A stretch of DNA of 64,000 nt. Origin: DASTFY01 sp963769115. Its GTDB lineage: Bacteria > Actinomycetota > Acidimicrobiia > Acidimicrobiales > Ilumatobacteraceae. This document shows positions 1 through 8,800 of this stretch, in pieces; position 1 is the first letter of the stretch; the number at the start of each line of letters is the position of its first letter. A model generated the notes under the pieces. It was not told where the DNA came from and did no database searches. It saw nothing but the letters and a program-made list of their open reading frames with translations. Made by a program: the position numbers and the translations under genes. The DNA lies in NCBI GenBank assembly GCA_963769115.1, contig CAVYKN010000013.1, positions 1-64,000 on the forward strand, written 5' to 3'.

Positions 1-1006
1 GCGCCTCGATCGTCGCGATCGTCGCGCCGCGGTATGCCGCGGCATTCCACGGGGCGAGCATCAGGTCGAACGCGAACGACTGGTGGAACTCCTCGTCGTT
101 CGCGTACTGGCGCATCACGTCGGGACGACGTGGTGTGTAGGCCTCGGCGACCAGCACGACCTGTCGCCCGGGATGCTCCGTCTCGTAGGCGTCGACCACA
201 CCGCGCCAGTGGCGCCACACCGCATGGCCTTCGGGCCGGAAGACGAACGGTGGTGTCGACGCTCCCGGCTCCGACCGGCGGGCACCTTGGTGCGGGTCAT
301 GGTCGGGGAGCCCAGGTGCCTTGCCGACGACCGTCACGGAGTCGGCGCGGAAGCCGTCGACGCCGCGGTCGAACCAGAAGCGCAACATGCGGTCGAAGTG
401 GTCGACGACATCGGGATGGTTCCAGTCGAAGTCGGGCTGGGCCGGTGTGAACAGGGCGAGGTACCACTGCCCAGGGGATCCGTCGGGCTCGTCGACCCGG
501 GCCCAGGCCGAACCGCCGAAGATCGCCTGCCAGTTGTTCGGCGGCTCGTCCCCTGCGGCGCCTCGGCCGTCGCGGAAGTAGAACCGCTCGCGTGCCCTCG
601 ACCCGCGCCCAGCCTTCAGGGCCTCGCGGAACCACGCGTGGTCGGAGCTGCAGTGGTTGGGGACCACGTCCATCATGATCCGGATGCCGATCGCTCGGGC
701 CGCCCGGACGAGCGCGTCGAACTCGCCGAGGTCGCCGTAGCCGGGGTCGATGTCGAAGTAGTCGGCGACGTCGTAGCCGTGATCGACCTGCGGCGACGGG
801 TAGCACGGAGTGAGCCAGATCGCGTCGATGCCGAGAGCGGCGAGGTACGGCAAGCGACTGCGGATGCCGGCGAGGTCGCCGATGCCGTCGTCGTTCGAGT
901 CGGCGAAGGACCGCACGTACACCTGGTAGACGACCGCCGTCTCCCACCACGCCGGTGCGCCGCCGCCCCTGCTGCTCCTGATCGGTGCGTCGAACGCACC
1001 GGTCAC
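1..1006 (-). CDS. GH13 alpha-glucosidase, C-terminus cut by window edge
   Basis: Glycoside hydrolase family 13 enzyme that would hydrolyse alpha-glucosidic bonds in maltose- or sucrose-type oligosaccharides in the cytoplasm. Reading from a GTG at 1006, the barrel motifs appear in order: AVVYQVYVRSF near residue 25, GIDAIWLTPCYPSP, DVVPNH (region I), GVDGFRADSV with the nucleophile Asp, and VLVAEAY with the acid/base Glu. About 335 codons are present and the frame is open to base 1, so the barrel end and C-terminal domain lie outside. The GTG overlaps the stop of the LacI gene by four bases (GTGA), so the two are translationally coupled and the regulator probably controls this enzyme. Exact substrate specificity cannot be read from the fragment. 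Confidence 0.9.
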   Translation of the reverse strand, partial: MTGAFDAPIRSSRGGGAPAWWETAVVYQVYVRSFADSNDDGIGDLAGIRSRLPYLAALGIDAIWLTPCYPSPQVDHGYDVADYFDIDPGYGDLGEFDALVRAARAIGIRIMMDVVPNHCSSDHAWFREALKAGRGSRARERFYFRDGRGAAGDEPPNNWQAIFGGSAWARVDEPDGSPGQWYLALFTPAQPDFDWNHPDVVDHFDRMLRFWFDRGVDGFRADSVTVVGKAPGLPDHDPHQGARRSEPGASTPPFVFRPEGHAVWRHWRGVVDAYETEHPGRQVVLVAEAYTPRRPDVMRQYANDEEFHQSFAFDLMLAPWNAAAYRGATIATIEA

Positions 1007-2049
1007 GATCGGACGTCCTCCCGACCGCTCCGACCGTTCTTGGACGGCCCCGGCGGAGCTCCCGTCGTGCCGCGCACGACGAGCTCGAGCGCCAGCTCCT
1101 CGACGAACGGGATGGGCCTTGTCCCGGTGGCGAGCGCACCGGTGAGGATCTCCGACCCCCGCTCTCCCGACGCCTCGAGCGGCTGGCGCACGGTGGTCAG
1201 GAGGCTGTGCGCGGCGATGTCGATGTCGTCGTAGCCCACGACTGACACGTCGCGCGGCACCCGCCTGCCGGCGGCACGCGCCGCCTCGAGGACACCGAGC
1301 GCCTGGACATCCGACGCGGCGACGACGGCCGTCGGCGGCTCGGACATGGCGAACAGCTCGGAGGCGAGCTGGCGCGCTGCCGTCCGGACGTGAGGGCCAT
1401 GCTTCACGTACCGCGGCTGCACCACGGCGCCGACGTCGGCGATCGCGCCGGCATAGCCGGCCTCCCGGTTGCGGCTCGAGACGAAGCCGAACGGGTTCCG
1501 CTCCGGTTCGCCGAGGAACGCGATGTGCTCGTGGCCCAGCGACAGCAGGTAGTCGGTCGCGATCCGACCCCCGTAGCGGTCATCGACGACGACGCTCGGC
1601 AACGCCGGGTGCGACGTGTCGACCAAGACGATCGGGAACTGGGCCTGAGCGAGCCGGTCGCCCTCGTCTGATCGCAACGGCAGCGAGACGATGATCAGCC
1701 CATCGAGCTGATGTCGTGGAACTTCCACGAGGCGTTGACGGGCGCGATCGGGCGCGTCGACGTTGTAGAGCACGACCTCGAGGCCATGAGGCTGCAGCGC
1801 CCGGACGATGCCGCGCAAGCGTTGGTACGTCGACGGCTCATCGAAGTGCGGGACGAGCACACCGACGAATCGCTGGCGACGCCCGGCCCTGCCAGCACGG
1901 GATCGAGTGGGATGGTAGTCCAGCTCCTCCATCGCCGCTTGGACCCTGGCCCTGGTCGTCGGGCGCACCTGGTGGCTCCCGTTGAGGACGCGTGACACTG
2001 TGCCGATGCCAACCCCGGCCTTCGCCGCGATGTCGGAGATCGTCGCCAT
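1003..2049 (-). CDS. LacI-family transcriptional regulator
   Basis: Sugar-responsive repressor of 348 residues, the normal family length. The N-terminal helix-turn-helix and hinge are clear (ISDIAAKAGVGIGTVSRVL near residues 4-22, then a QAAMEELDYHP stretch), followed by a periplasmic-binding-protein-like effector domain (FVGVLVPHFDEP, VVVDDRYGG, VVGYDDIDIAAH). It is the first gene of a two-gene unit, its stop overlapping the GTG of the GH13 glucosidase. An alpha-glucoside effector and autoregulation are inferred from this coupling. A TAGGCT hexamer lies about 40 bases upstream of the ATG and an AAGGA ribosome-site-like sequence lies between them. Confidence 0.9.
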   Translation of the reverse strand: MATISDIAAKAGVGIGTVSRVLNGSHQVRPTTRARVQAAMEELDYHPTRSRAGRAGRRQRFVGVLVPHFDEPSTYQRLRGIVRALQPHGLEVVLYNVDAPDRARQRLVEVPRHQLDGLIIVSLPLRSDEGDRLAQAQFPIVLVDTSHPALPSVVVDDRYGGRIATDYLLSLGHEHIAFLGEPERNPFGFVSSRNREAGYAGAIADVGAVVQPRYVKHGPHVRTAARQLASELFAMSEPPTAVVAASDVQALGVLEAARAAGRRVPRDVSVVGYDDIDIAAHSLLTTVRQPLEASGERGSEILTGALATGTRPIPFVEELALELVVRGTTGAPPGPSKNGRSGREDVRS

Positions 2050-2090
2050 GGCCCCAGGAGATCCTTGCGGTGGTGTGGAACGGCATTGGA

Positions 2091-2109
2091 AGCCTAGTCG
2101 GAAACTTCC
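2091..2109 (-). promoter_or_regulatory. Candidate -10 element and operator-like palindrome for the LacI gene
   Basis: On the minus strand TAGGCT (2096-2091) fits the actinobacterial TANNNT -10 pattern, about 42 bases before the LacI ATG. Just upstream lies the near-palindrome GGAAACTTCC (2100-2109). The TAG of this hexamer is also the stop codon of the upstream acetyltransferase gene, so the LacI promoter would be embedded in that gene's 3' end. Pattern match only. Confidence 0.25.
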
Positions 2110-2729
2110 ATGCGGTCACCACTGAACGTCGTGAGGCGTCGACCGAGCAGCCGTCCCGCGCCGGATGCCTGTGGTGGGCCGATGGGGACGAACCCCAGGT
2201 GGGCGTAGAACGCGGCAGCGCGTTCGTTCCCTGCGGCGACGCCGAGGTGGATCCCTGGTGCGCCGGCCAACGCGTCGAACAGCGTCTCGAGCAGGCGACG
2301 ACCGGCGCCTCGTCCCTGCGCTCGTGGAAGCAGGTTCACATGGAGGTGGGCCGGAAACTCGGCGAGCACCTCTGGCGGCGGGACCGGCGGGTGATGGATG
2401 TAGCGGTGGAGCCGTCGGTCGGGCGTCAGGTCACGATCATCGGGTGGGTCGATGTAGCGGGCGCGCAACGCGGGCCACCACCGCGCCTCGCACTCGGCCC
2501 CGAACGTGACCGTGTCCTCGGCCCCGACGATGTAACCGTCGACACCGGTGTGGTACTCGGCGACGAAGGCGAGGTGCGGGCGCAGGGCGAGGTATGCCCC
2601 GGCCCAGACCTCGCCCGGCAGGTCATGGTCGACATAGAGCGCGGAGGCGTCGCCGCCGGCGTCCGCGGTACGCAGACACACGTCGTAGATCGCGTCGCGA
2701 TCGCCGGCTTCAGCGCGTCGGATGCGCAC
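2094..2729 (-). CDS. GNAT family N-acetyltransferase
   Basis: Predicted acetyl-CoA-dependent N-acetyltransferase of 211 residues starting at a GTG. The acetyl-CoA pyrophosphate loop is visible as RAQGRGAGRRLLE at about residues 135-148, followed by the family's typical AAFYAHLGFV near residue 170. The N-terminal half, with IRRAEAGDRDAIYDVC, matches the opening strand and helix of GNAT proteins. The long middle segment with WWPALRARY resembles acyltransferases of the NAGA/OGA-linked type, but the substrate is not determinable. It follows the YjbR-like gene on the same strand after 42 bases and is probably the last gene of that small operon. Confidence 0.8.
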   Translation of the reverse strand: MRIRRAEAGDRDAIYDVCLRTADAGGDASALYVDHDLPGEVWAGAYLALRPHLAFVAEYHTGVDGYIVGAEDTVTFGAECEARWWPALRARYIDPPDDRDLTPDRRLHRYIHHPPVPPPEVLAEFPAHLHVNLLPRAQGRGAGRRLLETLFDALAGAPGIHLGVAAGNERAAAFYAHLGFVPIGPPQASGAGRLLGRRLTTFSGDRMEVSD

Positions 2730-2771
2730 CCGGACGACAGTAGACGGCGTCCGTAGCGTCCGGGTGGTGAG

Positions 2772-3117
2772 CTAGGCGCCGAGGTGTTCGGCGGCCACCC
2801 GCTTCGGCACGACCATGCGCCAGGCGTCGAGGACCAGCTCCTCCATCTCGTCGTGGTCGAGCTCGGCCAAGCCGGACGACCACCCAGTGGTAGCGCATGT
2901 CGGACGGCCGCGGCAGCATGAACTTGTGGGGCTCGGAGGCGACCAGCGCCTCACGCTCCTCCTTGGGGAAGCCGAAGCCCATCAGCGTCTCGTCGCGCGA
3001 GAAGGCCACGTAGACCAGCCGGCCGACGCGGAACTTGACCCTGTCCCGCACCAGGACCTCGTAGCTGCGGGGCAGGCCCGACGCCACGGCCCGCACGTCG
3101 TCGATCGTGACCGTCAC
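2772..3117 (-). CDS. MmcQ/YjbR family protein, single frameshift
   Basis: Small DUF419 protein of the MmcQ/YjbR fold (CyaY-like, possibly DNA-binding). The N-terminal part from the GTG at 3117 reads MTVTIDDVRAVASGLPRS, then FRVGRLVYVAFSRDE and MLPRPSDMRYHWVVVRL. After that residue the frame changes, and the expected ending AELDHDEMEELVLDAW through KRVAAEHLGA continues one frame over to a stop at 2772. The break at about 2868-2872 reads CGGCTTGGCC where CGGCTGGCC would restore the frame, so one extra T explains it. A sequencing error is more likely than real decay. It sits between the DUF2277 gene (13 bases upstream) and the GNAT gene. Confidence 0.75.
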
Positions 3118-3130
3118 ATCGATCTGGCCG

Positions 3131-3409
3131 TCAGGACGCGGCGGCGCGGGCCCTGATGCGGGCCTGCACCTCCGGGCGGCGCAGCGGCGGCACGGTGGGG
3201 GGCGGCTGGCGCCGGTCGGGGAGGCTCTCCAGCAGCCGGGTCGTGATCTCTGCCACCTCGCGCACGGCGTCCTCGAACACGACCTCGGCCGTGGCCGGGA
3301 CCTTGCTGAGGCCGCTCACCTTGCGGATGTACTGGCGGGCGGCGGCGCTGATCTCTTCGGCCGTGGCCGGCGGTTGCAGGCCCCGCAGCTCGGTGATGTT
3401 GCGACACAT
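3131..3409 (-). CDS. DUF2277 domain protein
   Basis: Small 92-residue cytoplasmic protein of unknown function. The start at 3409 is chosen because the family begins with the sequence seen here, MCRNITELRGLQPPAT, and continues with AARQYIRKVSGLSK and a VFEDAVREVAEITTRLLESL helix. Longer upstream readings in the same frame run back into the mazG region and have no family support. It is the first of three short same-strand genes (with YjbR-like and GNAT) downstream of mazG. Confidence 0.8.
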   Translation of the reverse strand: MCRNITELRGLQPPATAEEISAAARQYIRKVSGLSKVPATAEVVFEDAVREVAEITTRLLESLPDRRQPPPTVPPLRRPEVQARIRARAAAS

Positions 3410-3456
3410 GCCCCCGAGGCTAGGGGGCGAGCCGGTCGTCCCCGACGCCGTTCCGC

Positions 3457-4926
3457 TCAGCGATCGGTGACCGGCTGGGGTTCGCCCTGCTTGACCTCTT
3501 CCCAGAGCGCGTCGACCGCGGCAAGACCCGCAGTCCTGGTGTCGATGCCCCGCTCGGTAGCCAGGGCCTGGCACGCCGCGACGCGGGCGCGGAACTTGGC
3601 CGTCGCCACCCGCAGCGCCGACTCCGGGTCCACGCCGCGATGGCGGGCCAGGTTGACGATGGCCAGCAGCAGGTCGCCGACCTCGCCCCGGAGCGCGTCG
3701 GCGTCGTCCCACGCCGCCCGGACCTCGTCCAGCTCCTCTGTCACCTTGTCGAGCGTGCCGGCGGCGTCATCCCAGTCGAAGCCGACCTTGGCCGCCTTGG
3801 CCGTCAGCTCGCGCGCGTAGGCGAGCGCCGGCAACGCCCCCGGCACCCCGTCGAGCGGTGACGCGTGCGCATCCGAACCCTTCTCGGCCGCCTTGATGGC
3901 GTCCCAGTTGCGCGCCACGTGCTCGGCGCCGGAGACGGCCACGTCCCCGAACACGTGGGGATGGCGGCGCACCATCTTCTCGGTGATGGTCGAAGCGACG
4001 TCGGCCACGCTGAAGCGGCCCTCCTGCTCGGCGATGGCAGCGTGGAGGAACACCTGCAGCAGGACGTCGCCCAGCTCCTCCTCCAGCGCAGCGTCGGCGT
4101 CGCCGGCCGCCCGGTCAGTGTCGAGCTCGCCGATGGCCTCGACCAGCTCGTAGACCTCCTCGATGGCGTAGCGGGTGAGGCTGGCGTGGGTCTGCTGGCG
4201 GTCCCACGGGCACTCCTCCCGCAGCCGGCGCACGATGGCGTGGAAGCGGACGAGCTCGTGACCGACCGGCTCACCGAGGTGGGGGACGTAGAGGCAGGTG
4301 AGGTGGTCCGGCTCGATGCTCCGGTCGAGGTCGGCCCAGGCCACCGAGGTGACGTGCTCGTCCGGCAGTCCCAGCCGCTGCAGCACGACGACCTCTTCGT
4401 CGCCCGAGCCGTCGGCAGCCAGCTTGATGTCCGAGAGCACCCACGGCGCGTGGGCGTGGGCGACCAGCAACGGGCCGCGCTCGCCGGCCGCGGCCTCGGC
4501 GAACTCGTGGCCATCCACCAGGCGGACACCGGCCTCCACCGGGTCGATCCCGAGCCGTCCGTACGCCAGGTCGAGGAAGGAGAGACCCGGCACGATCCGG
4601 ACGGTGACCCGCTCGTCGGTCAGCAGGTGGCGGACGCTGCGCTCCAGGACGTAGGGCGAGCCGGGCACGGCGTACACCACCTCACCCTCACGCGACGCGG
4701 CATCGACCAGCGCCTCGGTGATGGCGCCGTACACCTCGGCGAAGGTGTCGGCCTGCTCGTAGAGGTGGTCGAAGGTAGTTGCATCCTCAACCACTACGGC
4801 TGATGGATGCCGGCCGGTGCGCACGAACCGGCGGACCGGGGACCCCAGTGCGTCGAGAGCCCCTGCCGTGATCAGCTCCGGTCCGGCCGGGCCCAGCCCG
4901 ACCACGACGACCAGCGGCGCCGCCAT
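3457..4926 (-). CDS. mazG: MazG nucleoside triphosphate pyrophosphohydrolase with N-terminal methylase-like (YabN) domain
   Basis: House-cleaning enzyme that converts (d)NTPs to NMPs and pyrophosphate. The 489 residues hold two domains. Residues 1 to about 215 form a tetrapyrrole-methylase-like fold (VVVVGLGPAGPELIT at 5-19, YAVPGSPYVLERSV near 85). MazG follows from about 225, with CPWDRQQTHASL, the metal-binding EEVYE at 256-260 and EEELGD at 282-287. This YabN-type fusion is known in Firmicutes and Actinobacteria. A second MazG-like repeat with WDDADALRGEVGDLLLA occupies the C-terminus, as in full-length MazG. The gene starts three bases after the PpiC-type lipoprotein gene and is third in the mfd operon. 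Confidence 0.95.
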   Translation of the reverse strand: MAAPLVVVVGLGPAGPELITAGALDALGSPVRRFVRTGRHPSAVVVEDATTFDHLYEQADTFAEVYGAITEALVDAASREGEVVYAVPGSPYVLERSVRHLLTDERVTVRIVPGLSFLDLAYGRLGIDPVEAGVRLVDGHEFAEAAAGERGPLLVAHAHAPWVLSDIKLAADGSGDEEVVVLQRLGLPDEHVTSVAWADLDRSIEPDHLTCLYVPHLGEPVGHELVRFHAIVRRLREECPWDRQQTHASLTRYAIEEVYELVEAIGELDTDRAAGDADAALEEELGDVLLQVFLHAAIAEQEGRFSVADVASTITEKMVRRHPHVFGDVAVSGAEHVARNWDAIKAAEKGSDAHASPLDGVPGALPALAYARELTAKAAKVGFDWDDAAGTLDKVTEELDEVRAAWDDADALRGEVGDLLLAIVNLARHRGVDPESALRVATAKFRARVAACQALATERGIDTRTAGLAAVDALWEEVKQGEPQPVTDR

Positions 4927-4929
4927 CGG

Positions 4930-5865
4930 TCAGTGCAGGGAGACGACGCTGCCGCGGGCCGCATCCCACTGGCCGTAGCGCGGGTCCACGGTGATGTCGG
5001 CCGTGGCCAGCCGGCCGGTGAGGGCCGCGTCGCCGGGAGCGGTGGCGATCAGTGCCGCCAGGTCCTCGCCGACCTCGTCGAACGGGCGGGCGAGGATGAC
5101 GTGGTAGCCGAACTGGCTCTGGACGGGCTCCGTGGGCACTCCGGCGGCGGCCGTGAGCGCGCCGGCGGTGAATTCGGGGTCGAACGACGTCTGGAAGGTG
5201 CCCACCGACTGGCAGGCGTTGCCGTCGTTGGCCGCCAGGGCCCCTCCGCTCTCGGCCGCGGCCGGTTCGATCGACCGTTCGCCGGCCAGCTCGGCGAAGT
5301 CCGCGCCCGCCTCGAGCTCGTCGAGCACAGCCTGGGCCTCGGCCTCCGTCTCGACGAGGATGTGGCTGACGCACAGCGCGCCGGTGGAGGCCGGGGCGGT
5401 GGCGTACATGGCCTCCAGCTCCTCGGCCGTCGGCGCCGGGAGCTGCGACAACGAGCCGACCGACGCCGCGCCGCGCACCACGTCGTCCTGCATGTCCTGC
5501 GGGAGCTCCTGCGCGGTCGGGTTGGACGAGAGCTGGGCGCGAATGCCGTCCACGGCCTCCTGCGTCGGCTCCAGGCCGGCCTCGTCGAGGAGGTCCTCAG
5601 CGGCCGTCCAGGTGATGACCTGGTTGAGCCAGCCCCGAGCGGTGTCGCCGGCGATGGAGTACTCCGTTCCGCCCGTCACGTCGAGGAGCCCGGGGTGCGC
5701 CGCGAGCTCCTGCAGGTCGCGCTCGAAGTCCGATCGGCGGATGACGGAGTCCTCCACGGTGGCAGCCCGGGCAGGGACCGTCGTGCAGGCGGAGAGACCG
5801 GTGAGGCTGGTCAATCCGGCGAGGAGGAGCGCGCCGGCGCCCAGCGTGCGAGGGGTCCGCGTCAC
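4930..5865 (-). CDS. PpiC/SurA-like peptidyl-prolyl isomerase lipoprotein
   Basis: Predicted extracytoplasmic folding factor of 311 residues. From the GTG at 5865 there is a lipoprotein signal, VTRTPRTLGAGALLLAG followed by the lipobox LSAC with Cys27. A SurA-like N-terminal chaperone region (VIRRSDFERDLQEL) and a parvulin-type domain follow, with LCVSHILVETEAEAQAVL, FAELAGERSIEP and a closing QSQFGYHVILA. The GTG overlaps the mfd stop by four bases (GTGA), which fixes the start, and mazG begins three bases after the stop. The same arrangement, mfd then a PrsA/SurA protein then mazG, is familiar in Gram-positive bacteria. Isomerase activity is inferred from the domain. Confidence 0.85.
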   Translation of the reverse strand: MTRTPRTLGAGALLLAGLTSLTGLSACTTVPARAATVEDSVIRRSDFERDLQELAAHPGLLDVTGGTEYSIAGDTARGWLNQVITWTAAEDLLDEAGLEPTQEAVDGIRAQLSSNPTAQELPQDMQDDVVRGAASVGSLSQLPAPTAEELEAMYATAPASTGALCVSHILVETEAEAQAVLDELEAGADFAELAGERSIEPAAAESGGALAANDGNACQSVGTFQTSFDPEFTAGALTAAAGVPTEPVQSQFGYHVILARPFDEVGEDLAALIATAPGDAALTGRLATADITVDPRYGQWDAARGSVVSLH

Positions 5866-8800
5866 GGCGGCGACCCTACCCCGGCCGGGAGCGGCGTCCC
5901 CGGGCGCGCCGCGCCGCCGGGGAACAGCTCCCCGAGCACGCCGACGAGGTGGCGGGTCGGGTCCTGCCCGCGGCGCAGCGGGAGGACGAGCTGGCGCTGC
6001 GGCTCCTTGTAGATGGCGTCGCGGGCGACCCGGCGGAGGCGCATCGTCTCGCTCGTCCGCAGCTCGATGGGCGCCAGGCGGGCGCTGTCGGACGTGATCG
6101 ACACGTCGCGCAGGCCGAGCCGGAAGCACTCCGCCCGGAGGTGACCGACGGCGAGGAGGTTGGCGGCCGGCTCGGGCACCGGGCCGTAGCGGTCCTGCCA
6201 TTCGGCCTCGATGTCGTCCACCTCCGCGTGGTCGGTCACCGCGGCCAGGCGACGGTAGGCCTCGAGCCGCAGCTCCTCCTTGGTCACGTAGTCGAGCGGC
6301 AGGTAGGCGTCGGTCGGGACGTCCAGCTTGACCTCCGCCGGCTCGCGCGGCGCCTCGCCCTTCATCTCGGCCACGGCCTCGTTCACCATCTGGACGTAGA
6401 GGTCGTAGCCCACGGCGGCGATGTGGCCGCTCTGGTGCTCGCCGAGCAGGTTGCCGGCGCCGCGGATCTCCAGGTCGCGCATGGCGATCTTGAACCCGCT
6501 GCCCAGCTCGGTCGCCTCGCCGATCGTCCGCAGGCGCTCGTAGGCCTCCTCGGTGAGGACGCGGTCGGCGGGGTGGAACAGGTACGCGTAGGCCCGCTGG
6601 CCGCTACGACCGACCCGCCCCCGCAGCTGGTGGAGCTGGCCGAGGCCCAGGAGGTCGGACCGCTCCACGACCAACGTGTTGACGGTCGGCATGTCGATGC
6701 CCGATTCGATGATCGTCGTGCAGACGAGGACGTCGTACTCGCCCTCCCAGAAGTCGACGACGACCTGCTCGAGCGTCCCCTCGTCCATCTGCCCGTGGGC
6801 CACGGCGATGCGGGCCTCAGGGACCAGTTCCCGCAACCGGGCCGCGCAGTGGTCGATGGACTGGACCCGGTTGTGGACATAGAAGACCTGGCCCTCCCGC
6901 AGGAGCTCGCGGCGCATGGCCTCCGCCACCGCCCGCTCGTCGTACTCGCCCACGAAGGTGAGGATGGGCTGGCGGTCGGCGGGTGGCGTCTGGATGAGCG
7001 ACAGGTCGCGGATGCCCGTCAGGCTCATCTCGAGCGTCCGAGGGATGGGCGTGGCCGACATCGTGAGGACGTCGACATCGGCCTTGAGCTTCTTGATGCT
7101 CTCCTTGTGCTGGACCCCGAAGCGCTGCTCCTCGTCGATGACGAGGAGGCCGAGATCCTTGAACTCGATCCCCTCGGTCAGCAGCCGGTGGGTACCGACC
7201 ACGCAGTCGACCTCGCCTGACTTCAGCCCGGCCACCACGTCGCGGGCCTGGGCCGGACTGAGGAACCGGGACAGGACCTCGACCCGTACCGGGTAGCCGC
7301 GGAAGCGGTCGGCGAACGTGTTGCCGTGCTGCTGGGCCAGCAGGGTGGTGGGCACGAGCACGGCGGCCTGCTTGCCGGCCTGGATGGCCTTGAAGGCGGC
7401 GCGGATGGCGACCTCGGTCTTCCCGAAGCCGACGTCCCCGCACAACAGCCGGTCCATCGGGAACCCGGCCTCCATGTCCGCCTTCACGTCGATGACGGCG
7501 CGCAGCTGGTCGGGCGTCTCGACGAACGGGAAGCCGTCCTCGAGCTCGCGCTGCCACGGTGTGTCGTCGCCGAAGGCGAAGCCGGGCGCGTGGCGCCGGC
7601 GTTGGTAGAGCACGACGAGCTCCTGGGCGATCTCCCGGACGGCCGACCGCACGCGGCTCTTGGCCTTCTCGAAGTCGGCGCCCCCGAGACGGTGCAGCGA
7701 CGGTGACTCGCCCCCGACGTAGTGGCGCACGGCGTCGATCTGGTCCGACGGGACGTACAGCTTGTCGCCGCCCTTGTACTCGAGGAGCAGGTAGTCCCGC
7801 TCGACGCCGCCGATGGTCCGCTTGACCATGCCGCCGTACCGGCCGACGCCATGGTGGTAGTGCACGACGTAGTCGCCGGCCTTGAGATCCTCGAACACGC
7901 TGACCGACTGCCGCTTGCGGGGCCGCGGCGCGCGGTGCGCCCGGCGGCGGCCGGTCAGGTCGGCCTCGGCCAGGACGGCCAGCTTGGCCTCCGGGAGGAT
8001 GGTGCTGAAGTGGAGCGGCGCCACGACGATCCGCCCCCCGCTGCGGGTGAGCCGCTCGTCGAGCGGCTCACCCGTGTGGACGGCGAGATCGAGCCCGTGC
8101 TCGTTCAGGATGCGCGAGAGGTTCGCCGCCGATCCTTCGCCCTCGGCGGCCACGGTCACCCGGTAGCCGTCGGCCAACAGCGTGCGGAGCTGGCCGGTGA
8201 TGGCTTCGGCGTCGCCGGGCGTCGCCGCCCAGCCGCGGGTCGAGACCGTGGCGGTGTCCGGAGAGTCCGGCGTGGCCACCAGTGACCACGCCCCGCCAGC
8301 CACGCCCTCCAGGAGCCGTTCGGCCGGCAGGTGGAGGCGGCGGAGGCCTTCGTCCTCGTCGGCGCCCCACGTGCGGGCCAGGGTGGCGGCCAGGTCGGCC
8401 TCCTCCGCGAGCACGTCCGCCGCCCGGTCCCGCAGCCGCCGCGGCTCGACCAGGATGACCTGGGAGTTGTCGGGCAGGCGATCGGTCAGCAGCCGGTCAC
8501 CGTCGACCAGCCAGGGCAGCCAGCTCTCCATGCCGTCGAACGTGAGGCCACCCGACAACCGCTCCCACTGCTCCCGGCCCCACGGCTGCTTCCGGATCAG
8601 CTCCTCGGCCCGGCGGCGGACGTCGTCCGTGATCCGCAGCTCGCGGGCCGGGAAGACGAGGGCCTCCTCGACGTTGTCGGTCGAGCGCTGGTCGTGCACC
8701 GAGAACTCGCTGAGGCGATCGACCTCGTCCCCCCACAGGTCGATGCGCACGGGCGCGTCCGACGTGGACGGGAAGACGTCGATGATCGACCCGCGGCGGG

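Noticed and set aside
83..1234. Long plus-strand frame over the GH13/LacI genes
   Set aside because: High GC keeps antisense frames open. Motifs lie on the minus strand (DVVPNH, LacI HTH).
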